A DNA stretch of 64,000 nt, taken from assembly GCA_046047315.1 (NCBI GenBank), contig JBJOID010000062.1:1-64000 (forward strand), written 5' to 3'. A program made the translations under genes and the position numbers. This document shows positions 42,098 through 49,517 of the stretch, piece after piece (position 1 is the stretch's first letter; each line of letters begins with the position of its first letter). Origin of the DNA: WGMK01 sp046047315 (GTDB taxonomy: Bacteria; Hydrogenedentota; Hydrogenedentia; Hydrogenedentales; JAEUWI01). The notes under the pieces were generated by a model. The model worked only from the letters and a program-made list of their open reading frames with translations, was not told where the DNA came from and made no database searches.

Positions 42098-43735
42098 ATG
42101 ACCGCCGCTGATCTGTTCGTCAAGTGCCTCGAGGCCGAGGGAGTCGAGTATATCTTCGGGCTGCCGGGCGAAGAAAACGCCCACTTCCTCATGGCGCTGG
42201 AGAAGTCCACCATCAAGTTCATCCTCACCCGCCACGAGCAGTCGGCGGCCTTTATGGCGGAAACCTATGGCAAGCTCACCGGCCGTTCCGGCGTCTGCCT
42301 GAGCACGCTCGGGCCCGGCGCTACCAACCTGGTGACGGGCGTGGCCAGCGCCAACATGGACCGCGCCCCCGTGGTGGTCATCACCGGGCAGGCCGGCATA
42401 CGCCGCCAGCATAAGGAAAGCCACCAGCACATGGACATCGTGTCCATGTTCAAGCCCATGACCAAATGGGCCACGCCGGTCATCCATCCCGACAACATTC
42501 CCGAGGTGGTGCGCCGCGCCTTCAAGACCGCCGAGCGTGAAAAGCCGGGCGCCTGCCACATCGAGCTGGGTGATGACATCGCGGCGATGACCGCCACCAA
42601 GAGTCCATTGAACATCAACTACCTGCGGCGCTCCGTGGCCGACGACAAGATCGTCGACATCGCGATGGAGGTGATTCGCTCGGCGAAGTACCCCATCATC
42701 CTCGCCGGCAACGGCGCCATCCGTACGCGCGCCAGCAAGATGCTCCGTGAATTCTCCAGCCGCACCGGCATCGGCGTAATCAGCACCTTCATGGGCAAGG
42801 GCTGCGTGAGCCGCCACGCTCCCGAGTGCCTCTACACCATCGGCCTCAAGACCAAGAACCTGGCGAACGCCTCCATCGAGAAGGCCGACACCGTCATCAC
42901 CATCGGCTATGACCTCGTCGAGTATCACCCCGGCACCTGGAACAAGTGGGGCGACAAGAAGATCGTCCACATCGACTTCCTGCCCGCCGTGGTGGACAGC
43001 GACTACCAGCTCGCCGCCGAGGTGGTGGGCGACGTGGCCCACACGCTCTGGATGATGAACGAGCGCGTGAAGGCCGAATCGTTGAAGTTCGATATTCCCC
43101 ACCAGCACCGCACCCGCGAGCTGCTCAAGTACAAGTTCGAGCAGTACAAGAACGACGACACCGAGGGCGCGATTCGCCCGCAAAAGGTGCTGTGGGACGT
43201 GCGCGAGGCCATGGGCCCCGAGGACATCGTGCTCAGCGACGTGGGTTCCCACAAGATGTGGGTCGCCCAGTATTACCACTGCGACGAACCCAATACCTGC
43301 CTCATCCCCAACGGCTTCTGCTCGATGGGCTGCGCGCTTCCGGGCGCCATTGCCGCCAAGCTCGTGCATCCGGAGCGCCGCGTGCTCGCCATCAATGGCG
43401 ATGGCGGCGTGATGATGAACTTCCAGGAAATTGAAACCGCCGCCCGGCTTGGGCTGAATATCGTCATCATGGTCTGGGCCGATTGCGGCTACAACCTGAT
43501 CGAGTGGAAGCAGCAGCTGGAGTTCGGACACAACACCAATTGCTCCTTCAACAACCCCGACTGGGTGAAGCTGGCCGAGAGCTTCGGCTGCGCCGGATAC
43601 TGGGTGACGCGGTCGAAGGACCTCGCCCCCACGCTGGAAGAAGCCTTCAACCAGAACCGTCCCGCCGTGGTAGCGCTGCCCATCGACTACCGCGAAAATG
43701 AGCGCCTGCAGGAGCAGTTGCAGATCGTGGTGTGA
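42098..43735 (+). CDS. Acetolactate-synthase-like TPP enzyme
   Basis: A 545-residue TPP enzyme closest to catabolic acetolactate synthase (AlsS) or related pyruvate-utilising decarboxylases. EAEGVEYIFGLPGEENAHFL and RHEQSAAFMAETYGKLTG (catalytic Glu) lead the Pyr domain, with LSTLGPGATNLVTGVASANM and VITGQAGIRRQHKESHQHMD after it. The PP domain has MGCALPGAIAAKLVHPER and the metal motif NGDGGVMMNFQEIETAARLG. No regulatory small subunit gene is near. An aldehyde dehydrogenase follows after 108 bases, so the enzyme may feed an aldehyde or ketone route rather than valine synthesis. GGAG at 42083 precedes ATG 42098. Exact substrate uncertain. Confidence 0.85.
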   Translation: MTAADLFVKCLEAEGVEYIFGLPGEENAHFLMALEKSTIKFILTRHEQSAAFMAETYGKLTGRSGVCLSTLGPGATNLVTGVASANMDRAPVVVITGQAGIRRQHKESHQHMDIVSMFKPMTKWATPVIHPDNIPEVVRRAFKTAEREKPGACHIELGDDIAAMTATKSPLNINYLRRSVADDKIVDIAMEVIRSAKYPIILAGNGAIRTRASKMLREFSSRTGIGVISTFMGKGCVSRHAPECLYTIGLKTKNLANASIEKADTVITIGYDLVEYHPGTWNKWGDKKIVHIDFLPAVVDSDYQLAAEVVGDVAHTLWMMNERVKAESLKFDIPHQHRTRELLKYKFEQYKNDDTEGAIRPQKVLWDVREAMGPEDIVLSDVGSHKMWVAQYYHCDEPNTCLIPNGFCSMGCALPGAIAAKLVHPERRVLAINGDGGVMMNFQEIETAARLGLNIVIMVWADCGYNLIEWKQQLEFGHNTNCSFNNPDWVKLAESFGCAGYWVTRSKDLAPTLEEAFNQNRPAVVALPIDYRENERLQEQLQIVV

Positions 43736-43843
43736 CGCCGGAATCAGGACGAACGACGGAGGCAAGCCTCCCGCGCGAAAGCTGAGGCAAGCCCGCAGGA
43801 TGCGGCCGAGCCTCGGCGCTCCAAAGGCCAATGGAGAAAGCCG

Positions 43844-45286
43844 ATGCTGAAGAAAGCCTATCCTTACTACCTCGCGAACAAGCCGGTTTTTGCCAACGAG
43901 GACCTGGCGGTCATCGACAAGTTCACCGGCGAGGTGGCGACCCGCGTGGCCATGGCCGACGCCGGGGCCATCGACCAGGCCATTGGCGCCGCCGAGGACG
44001 CCGCCGTCGCCATGCGCAAGCTGCCCTCGTACAAGCGCCAGGCCGTGCTCGAGCACTGCGTGAAGCGTTTCCAGGAACGCTTCGACGAGCTGTCCGACGC
44101 CCTGTGCGTCGAGGGCGGCAAGCCCATCAAGGACAGCCGCGGCGAAACCACCCGCCTGATCGACACCTTCAAGATCGCCGCGGAAGAGGCGGTGCGCATC
44201 AACGGCGAAGTGATGTCGCTCGACCGAAGCGCCCGCGCCCATGGGTACAGCGGCATGTGGAAGCGCGTGCCGATCGGCCCCTGCTCGTTCATCTCGCCCT
44301 TCAATTTCCCGCTCAACCTCGCGGCGCACAAGGTGGCGCCCGCCATCGCGGCGGGCTGTCCGTTTGTGTTGAAGCCCGCCAGCCTCACGCCCATCGGCGC
44401 CTTGATCATCGGTGAGATCCTTGCCGAGACCGACCTCCCCGAAGGGGCTTTCTCGATACTGCCCTGCCGTCGCGATGGCGCCGGCCTCTTCACCACCGAC
44501 CCGCGCCTCAAGCTCATCAGCTTCACCGGCTCGCCGGAGGTGGGCTGGGACCTCAAGCGCGACAGCGGCAAGAAACCCATCGTGCTCGAGCTCGGTGGGA
44601 ACGCCGCCTGCATTGTCGATGAAGACGCCGACCTCGACGACGCCGTGCCCCGCATCATTATCGGCGGGTACTACCAGTCCGGCCAGACCTGCATCAGCGT
44701 GCAGCGCATCCTCGTGCACGAAAAGATTTACGACGACTTCAAGGGCCGCTTCGTTGCGGCGGTGAAAGCGCTGAAGACCGGCAACCCGAAGGACGAAGAC
44801 ACCTTCATCGGGCCGATCATTTCCAAGGCCGAAGCCGACCGCATGGAGAAGTGGATGAACTCCGCCGAGGCCGCCGGCGCCACGCGCCTCTGTGGCGGCG
44901 AGCGCAACGGCAACCTCATCACCGGCGCCGTCTTCGAAAATGTCCCCAAGAGCGAGCCGCTCTATGCCGAGGAGTTCTTCGGCCCGGCCACAGTGCTGGT
45001 GAAATTCAGCGACTTCGACACCGCGCTCGAGGAAGTGAACGACAGCCGCTTTGGGCTTCAGGCGGGGCTGTTCACGCGCGACATCTACAAGGTGCACCGC
45101 GCGTGGGACACCCTCGACGTCGGCGGCGTCATTGTCGGAGACGTGCCCTCGTGGCGCGTGGACCACATGCCCTATGGCGGCGTGAAGGACAGCGGCATCG
45201 GCCGCGAAGGCATCCGCTTCGCCATCGAAGACATGACCGAAATCCGCCTGCTCGTCCTGCGCACCCCGCCCTCGGAAGAGCGGTAG
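43844..45286 (+). CDS. NAD(P)-dependent aldehyde dehydrogenase
   Basis: A 480-residue ALDH-superfamily enzyme. Key residues are visible: catalytic Cys in SGQTCISVQRI, general-base Glu in VLELGGNAA, the cofactor loop ISFTGSPEVGWDLK, SPFNFPLNLAAHKVAPAIAA with KPAS just after, and the late EEFFGPATVLVKF and GGVKDSGIGREG. There is no signal peptide. GGAG lies 11 bases upstream of ATG 43844. Its position after the TPP enzyme suggests a two-step conversion that oxidises an aldehyde. Its aldehyde cannot be named. Confidence 0.9.
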   Translation: MLKKAYPYYLANKPVFANEDLAVIDKFTGEVATRVAMADAGAIDQAIGAAEDAAVAMRKLPSYKRQAVLEHCVKRFQERFDELSDALCVEGGKPIKDSRGETTRLIDTFKIAAEEAVRINGEVMSLDRSARAHGYSGMWKRVPIGPCSFISPFNFPLNLAAHKVAPAIAAGCPFVLKPASLTPIGALIIGEILAETDLPEGAFSILPCRRDGAGLFTTDPRLKLISFTGSPEVGWDLKRDSGKKPIVLELGGNAACIVDEDADLDDAVPRIIIGGYYQSGQTCISVQRILVHEKIYDDFKGRFVAAVKALKTGNPKDEDTFIGPIISKAEADRMEKWMNSAEAAGATRLCGGERNGNLITGAVFENVPKSEPLYAEEFFGPATVLVKFSDFDTALEEVNDSRFGLQAGLFTRDIYKVHRAWDTLDVGGVIVGDVPSWRVDHMPYGGVKDSGIGREGIRFAIEDMTEIRLLVLRTPPSEER

Positions 45287-45289
45287 GCT

Positions 45290-45571
45290 TTATTCTTTCT
45301 TGTCCTCTGCCTTGGACTCAACGAACTTCCGGGCCCGTTTGGGGTCCGGCATGACGTCGATACCGAGGTAGCCCAGGGAACTGAAGAAGATCCACGCGGC
45401 CACGGTTTCGTCGATGTTGCCGACAATGGGCAGCATGTCGGGTATCTCAATGAGGCCCGCGCCGAGATTGAGCAGCCATATCCCAGAAAGCAAGGCGAAC
45501 ACGGCGGCGATGCCTTTGCCGAAGCAACCCTGGGCGTCTTCCTCTACGATAACGGTGCGCTGTCCGGCCAT
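45290..45571 (-). CDS. DUF1232-like small membrane protein
   Basis: A 93-residue protein with two hydrophobic segments: about 20-40 and 58-72. The connecting IEIPDMLPIVGNIDETVAAW matches the DUF1232/YkvA pattern (P-D-hydrophobic-P-hydrophobic-G-x-x-D). The C-terminal tail is highly charged. The function of DUF1232 is unknown. It starts inside the last 28 bases of the DUF4230 gene, so the two are coupled. It converges with the aldehyde dehydrogenase, only 3 bases apart. Confidence 0.8.
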   Translation of the reverse strand: MAGQRTVIVEEDAQGCFGKGIAAVFALLSGIWLLNLGAGLIEIPDMLPIVGNIDETVAAWIFFSSLGYLGIDVMPDPKRARKFVESKAEDKKE

Positions 45572-46536
45572 GCTTCAGTTCCCTCTTGGGGCGTCAGCCC
45601 CGCGTCCAGCCGCACCTCGATTTCCAGGTCCGGCGCGAAGGGCGCAATCGCCGCCTTAACCAGCGTGGTCATCATCACGTAGGCCTGCTCGCGCGCCTCC
45701 TTGAGCACCAGCGGTTCTTCCGCCGCCTCGATGACCAGGCCACGAAGTTGGGAGCGCGCCTCGGATTCCAGGCGGTCGCCGCGCCAGTCGGGCCAGTAAT
45801 CCTGCAAGTGCAGCCAGCCGATGTCCTTCTTCACTTCCCAGTCCGCCGGGTCAGCCGACACCGCGATGAGCTCGCGGTCAAGCCGTGGTTCGGGCACGGT
45901 CACCACGAGCTTGTTCGTGGCTTCGTCGTAAGTGAAACTCCTCGCGGCCAGGTCATGCAGCGGTATCACGTATTGCACGCGGTTGTTGTTCACCTTGATT
46001 TCAACGGCGCTATCGTCCACCGGGATGGAATCCCAAATCACGGCCTTGCTGCTTTTCTCCGCGCGCACCGAGAGGTTGCGCGTCAACACCACCAGCTTGC
46101 CCTGCGCGCGCAATTCGCCCAGCGCGGACTCGATGATCGTGGTGGTCTCCACCTTGGGCTTCGCTGTCTCCGCGGCAACCTTCAGGCCGTCCTTGAGATC
46201 CTGATAGACCGTGGCGCCCGCGTCGCCCACAGACGCCATCGCGTCGGCAGCGTCCTCCTGCGCCACGCGCAGCGAGGGGAGGAAGTACACCGCCAGGCCG
46301 CTCGCCGCGAGGGTCATCACGATAAGGGTGGCGGCGATAGCCGCCCAGGCCTGAGATCGGGGCTTCATCACCACAATGGGCCGCTCGTCCACCGGCGGCG
46401 GCGCAGGTGCAACGCTCGGCACAGCAGGAACGGCCGCCTGGGAAGCGACTACTTCCGGCGCGCTGCTCACGGGAGCATCGATGGAGGGCGCTTGCGGCGC
46501 CTCGTTCTCTGGCTTGTTCTCGGTTTCGTCGCTCAT
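45544..46536 (-). CDS. DUF4230 single-pass membrane protein
   Basis: A 330-residue protein with a Pro/Ala-rich cytoplasmic N-terminus, one membrane segment near residues 68-92 (AATLIVMTLAASGLAVYFL), and an external DUF4230 domain (about 120-320). Family features include ESALGELRAQGKLVVLTRNL, VKVNNNRVQYVIPLHDLAA-like strands, and LVVTVPEPRLDRELIAV. Function is unknown. ATG 46536 is preferred to ATG 46545, because AAGG lies at a proper distance only for 46536. The downstream DUF1232 gene overlaps its end. Upstream lies the first palindromic repeat. Confidence 0.8.
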   Translation of the reverse strand: MSDETENKPENEAPQAPSIDAPVSSAPEVVASQAAVPAVPSVAPAPPPVDERPIVVMKPRSQAWAAIAATLIVMTLAASGLAVYFLPSLRVAQEDAADAMASVGDAGATVYQDLKDGLKVAAETAKPKVETTTIIESALGELRAQGKLVVLTRNLSVRAEKSSKAVIWDSIPVDDSAVEIKVNNNRVQYVIPLHDLAARSFTYDEATNKLVVTVPEPRLDRELIAVSADPADWEVKKDIGWLHLQDYWPDWRGDRLESEARSQLRGLVIEAAEEPLVLKEAREQAYVMMTTLVKAAIAPFAPDLEIEVRLDAGLTPQEGTEAWPDSAPLS

Positions 46537-46847
46537 GCACACCATGCCTTGGGCATACGATCCGGCGGCTCCCCGGAAAGTTGCCTTAAATTAGACGCGC
46601 CCCAACCGATAAGGTTTAGCCTCGAAGTTCAAGGGAGGCAGAACTCCTCGGCACGTTTGCCCTCGCCATTACTTCAGAACCCGGTTCTATGCGGAGGCTC
46701 TTGGAAAACATCCCCCGCCCTTCGGGCACCCCGTTCAAAGGGGGACACCAAATCGGCGCTTTCGTTTGTCCCTCTTGGAAAGGGGAAGGCACACCCGAAC
46801 GTGCCGAGGGGGCGACGGGGGATTTTCTTCAAGCTTCGATGCAGAGT
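46537..46847. other. 311-base intergenic stretch with palindromic repeat
   Basis: No protein-like frame is convincing here. The leftmost 165 bases (46537-46702) hold the DUF4230 upstream region without a clear promoter. The right part is repeat copy 1 (46703-46830), followed by 17 bases before the SDR stop codon. Confidence 0.7.
46703..46830. repeat. Palindromic MITE-like element, copy 1
   Basis: About 128 bases with inverted ends, GGAAAACATCCCCC at the left and GGGGGATTTTCTTC at the right. Internal inverted blocks are TTCAAAGGGGGACACCAA on the left and CTTGGAAAGGGGAAGGCACA on the right. It shares block order and orientation with copy 2 (49372-49517), including the right-hand run CCGAGGGGGCGA. 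No coding capacity. Its right end lies 17 bases from the SDR stop codon. Confidence 0.8.
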
Positions 46848-47570
46848 CTACTCCCGAGCCGGCTGAATCAACACGTCGGGAATTTCGACCCCGCGTGGCA
46901 GCAGCAGGGCGTCCACCGTGGCGCGGGCCACGTCCTCTGCACGCAGGTAGCGCTCCGGCTCGTGGGGCAGGCCGCCCTGCTCGTTGAGCTGCCGTTGCAT
47001 GGGGGTGTCCACCTTGCCTGGAAAGACCGACACGACCCGCACCCCCTTGGGCCGCAGCTCCTCGCGCAGGGTGTCGGCATAGGCCTTGAGGGCGAACTTG
47101 CTGGCGCAATATGCGCCGAACTGTGGAAACACCCGCAAGCCCGCTCGGGAATTGATGAAGGCAATCTGGCCGCCGCGCGCGATGAGCGAGGGAGCAAGGC
47201 GTTGCACCAGTTGCCCAGCCGCCAGCACGTTGATGCGCAGCATGGCGTCGAAAGTTGCGCGGTCCGTATCCGCCGACGCGCCGCGCGAGGCCATGCCCGC
47301 CGCGTGCACCAGCACGTCGATGCCGCCATAGGTGTCGAGCGCCCAATCGGCCAGCGCGTTGCAGCCCGCTTCGCTTGAGAGGTCGGCGGCATAACTTTGA
47401 ACGTGGCCGCCCTGGCTGTTGGCGAAATCGGTAAAGGGCTGCAAGCGTGCGGCGTCCCGGCCCGTGGCCGCAATCCATGCGCCCGCCCGGGCCAGCGCCA
47501 CGGCCGTGGCCTGCCCAATGCCGCTGCTTGCCCCTGTCACCAGCGCTATCTTGTCCACCAGTTCCGGCAT
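46848..47570 (-). CDS. Short-chain dehydrogenase/reductase
   Basis: A 240-residue classical SDR. TGASSGIGQATAVALARAG is the NAD(P) loop near residue 12. ADLSSEAGC, VHAAGMASRG (the NNAG-equivalent), FINSRAG with the catalytic Ser, and YCASKFALKAYADTLREEL with the YxxxK pair are all present. ATG 47570 lies four bases after the rfbC-like stop codon, which indicates coupling. The substrate cannot be predicted; the neighbour suggests a nucleotide-sugar or carbohydrate role. It is the last gene before repeat copy 1. Confidence 0.92.
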   Translation of the reverse strand: MPELVDKIALVTGASSGIGQATAVALARAGAWIAATGRDAARLQPFTDFANSQGGHVQSYAADLSSEAGCNALADWALDTYGGIDVLVHAAGMASRGASADTDRATFDAMLRINVLAAGQLVQRLAPSLIARGGQIAFINSRAGLRVFPQFGAYCASKFALKAYADTLREELRPKGVRVVSVFPGKVDTPMQRQLNEQGGLPHEPERYLRAEDVARATVDALLLPRGVEIPDVLIQPARE

Positions 47571-47574
47571 GGGC

Positions 47575-48105
47575 TTAGTCCTCGAAATCCGGGTAGGCCG
47601 CGTCGCGCGGATGGATGACCTTGGGCGCTGCGGGCCATGCAATGCCGAAGGCCGGATCGTTGTAGCGCGCGCCCCGCGCGGCGCCGCCCTCGAAGTAGGC
47701 GCTCATCAGGTAGTCCACGCGCGCGTTCTCAGTCAGGGTAATGAAACCATGGGCGAAGCCCTCGGGGATGTACAACTGCCGGCCGTTCTCCACCGAAAGC
47801 TCGACACCGTAGTGCTGCTTGTAGTTGGGCGAGCCGGGCCGGAGATCGACCACGACATCGTATACCGAGCCAACGGAGCAGCGCACCAGCTTGATCTCGG
47901 CGTGGGGCGCCGCCTGCCAGTGCATGCCGCGCAGGGTATGGGCGTGGTGGTTCTGGCTCACGTTGTGCTGCACCCACGCGGTGCACAGGCCATGCGCGGC
48001 AAACTCGCGCTGGCAATAGGTGCGGGCGAAATACCCGCGCTCGTCGGCATGGGGCTCCTGCGTAATCAGCCAGGCCCCTTCCAATGGCGTCGCTTCGAAA
48101 ATCAC
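47575..48105 (-). CDS. RfbC-like dTDP-4-dehydrorhamnose 3,5-epimerase family protein
   Basis: A 176-residue cupin epimerase. The catalytic His motif is HTLRGMHWQ; the conserved NGRQLYIPEGFAHGF, YLMSAYF and YNDPAFGIAWP with the catalytic Asp follow. EPHADERGYFARTYCQREF matches the family N-terminus. GTG 48105 is chosen because AAGGA precedes it and it removes 33 non-protein-like residues. No rfbA, rfbB or rfbD is present, so it may act on another NDP-4-keto-sugar. It is divergent from the DHS-like gene at 48203. Confidence 0.88.
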   Translation of the reverse strand: MIFEATPLEGAWLITQEPHADERGYFARTYCQREFAAHGLCTAWVQHNVSQNHHAHTLRGMHWQAAPHAEIKLVRCSVGSVYDVVVDLRPGSPNYKQHYGVELSVENGRQLYIPEGFAHGFITLTENARVDYLMSAYFEGGAARGARYNDPAFGIAWPAAPKVIHPRDAAYPDFED

Positions 48106-48202
48106 GAAGGGTTCCTTGTCCCGGTTGCGTGGCGCTCCTATAATCGCCGTTCGGATTATACGCGCGCGGGCCGCGCGGTCCCATGTCCAGAGGAGAAGCC
48201 CC

Positions 48203-49324
48203 ATGCCCGGCCCCAGCCGCCTTGGCCCCCTGTTCGATCGCCATCAACTCGACTTCCATCCCCTGGCCGAACGAGAGGACCGGGTCTTCGTGCAGGAGGA
48301 TTTCGTTCCGCTGGACGCAACCCCCGCTCCCTTGCCGGAGAATGCGCGGCGCGCGATTGCCGAGGCGGCGGAACGCCTGCGCTCTGCGCGGGAGAATGGG
48401 CGTTCCCGCATGCTCACCTTCGGCGCGCACGCCATCAAGAACGGCCTCGGCCCCATCATGGCGCACCTCGTCGAGCAGGGCTGGATCACGCATCTTGCCA
48501 CGAACGGCGCCGGCATCATTCACGACTGGGAGTTCGCCTTCCAGGGGCACAGCAGCGAGCATGTGCAGAAGAACGTCGAGCGCGGCCTCTTTGGCATGTG
48601 GCAGGAAACCGGGTACTACCTGAACCTTGCGCTGAACGTCGGCGCGTATTTGGGCATGGGCTACGGCGAGTCCGTGGGGAGCATGGTGGAAAGCGAGGGG
48701 GTGGAGATACCGGCGCAGGACGATCTTGAACTGGCGGTCACGAATGCGCTGGCGGCGGGTCAACCCGGCCGCGCGGCCGCCGCCGCCGACCTGCTGCACG
48801 TGGTGCGCGATCTCGACATCGCGCCCGGCTGGATGAAGATTCCCCACCCCTTCAAGCACGCCGGACTTCAAGCCGCCGCATGGCGGGCGGGCGTGCCCTT
48901 CACCAGCCACCCCATGTTCGGGCACGACATCATCTACCTGCACCCCATGAACCACGGCGCGGCCATAGGCCGGGCGGCCGAGCGGGACTTCCTCTCCTTT
49001 GTGCAGTCCGTCGCGGGGCTGGATGGCGGCGTCTACCTCAGCGTCGGCAGCGCGGTCATGTCGCCCATGGTCTTCGAGAAAAGCCTCAGCATGGCCCGAA
49101 ACGTGGCCAAACAGCGCGGCGAGGACATCACGAATCACCACATGGTCATCGTGGATCTGCAGGAATCGCACTGGGACTGGACCCAGGGCGAGCCCCCGGA
49201 GGACAACCCGGACTACTACCTACGTTTCAACAAGAGCTTCAACCGCATGGGCGGCCACCTGCGCTACCTCTGCGCCGACAACCGGGACTTCCTGCTGACG
49301 CTGATGCGGGAGTTGGAAGGCTAG
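48203..49324 (+). CDS. Conserved protein resembling deoxyhypusine synthase
   Basis: A 373-residue protein. Its core reads RMLTFGAHAIKNGLGPIMAH, then WITHLATNGAGIIHDWEFAF, then GHSSEHVQKNVERGLFGMWQ. This recalls the NAD-binding fold of deoxyhypusine synthase and of bacterial relatives usually annotated that way. A late block GGVYLSVGSAVMSPMVFEKS fits a second Rossmann-like strand. The catalytic Lys region of true deoxyhypusine synthase could not be placed, so activity is unproven. AGGAG at 48191-48195 supports ATG 48203, and an earlier frame is not protein-like. Bacterial homologues may make homospermidine instead. Function open. Confidence 0.6.
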   Translation: MPGPSRLGPLFDRHQLDFHPLAEREDRVFVQEDFVPLDATPAPLPENARRAIAEAAERLRSARENGRSRMLTFGAHAIKNGLGPIMAHLVEQGWITHLATNGAGIIHDWEFAFQGHSSEHVQKNVERGLFGMWQETGYYLNLALNVGAYLGMGYGESVGSMVESEGVEIPAQDDLELAVTNALAAGQPGRAAAAADLLHVVRDLDIAPGWMKIPHPFKHAGLQAAAWRAGVPFTSHPMFGHDIIYLHPMNHGAAIGRAAERDFLSFVQSVAGLDGGVYLSVGSAVMSPMVFEKSLSMARNVAKQRGEDITNHHMVIVDLQESHWDWTQGEPPEDNPDYYLRFNKSFNRMGGHLRYLCADNRDFLLTLMRELEG

Positions 49325-49371
49325 GGAGGCATGACGATGAATCGAAAGCGGTGCTCAATGCGAGCTATCAA

Positions 49372-49517
49372 GAGGAACATCCCCCGTCATGCGGCGGGCA
49401 CCCCGCCACATGCCACCCCCTTCAAAGGGGGACACCAAGCCAGTGCTACTCATAGGTCCCCCTTTGAAGGGGGAAGCGCACCCGAGTGTGCCGAGGGGGC
49501 GATGGGGGATGTTCTTC
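49372..49517. repeat. Palindromic MITE-like element, copy 2
   Basis: About 146 bases. Terminal inverted repeats are GAGGAACATCCCCC and GGGGGATGTTCTTC (13 of 14 bases pair). A second inverted pair is CCCCCTTCAAAGGGGGAC on the left and GTCCCCCTTTGAAGGGGG on the right. It has the same orientation as copy 1. The right end includes GAGGGGG followed by an ATG at 49502, which becomes the sulfatase start. Confidence 0.85.

Noticed and set aside
42077..45166. Long open frame of over 1000 codons on the minus strand
   Set aside because: It is antisense to the TPP enzyme and aldehyde dehydrogenase, has His/Gly/Val-rich low-complexity composition and no domain pattern. It is a by-product of high GC codon use.
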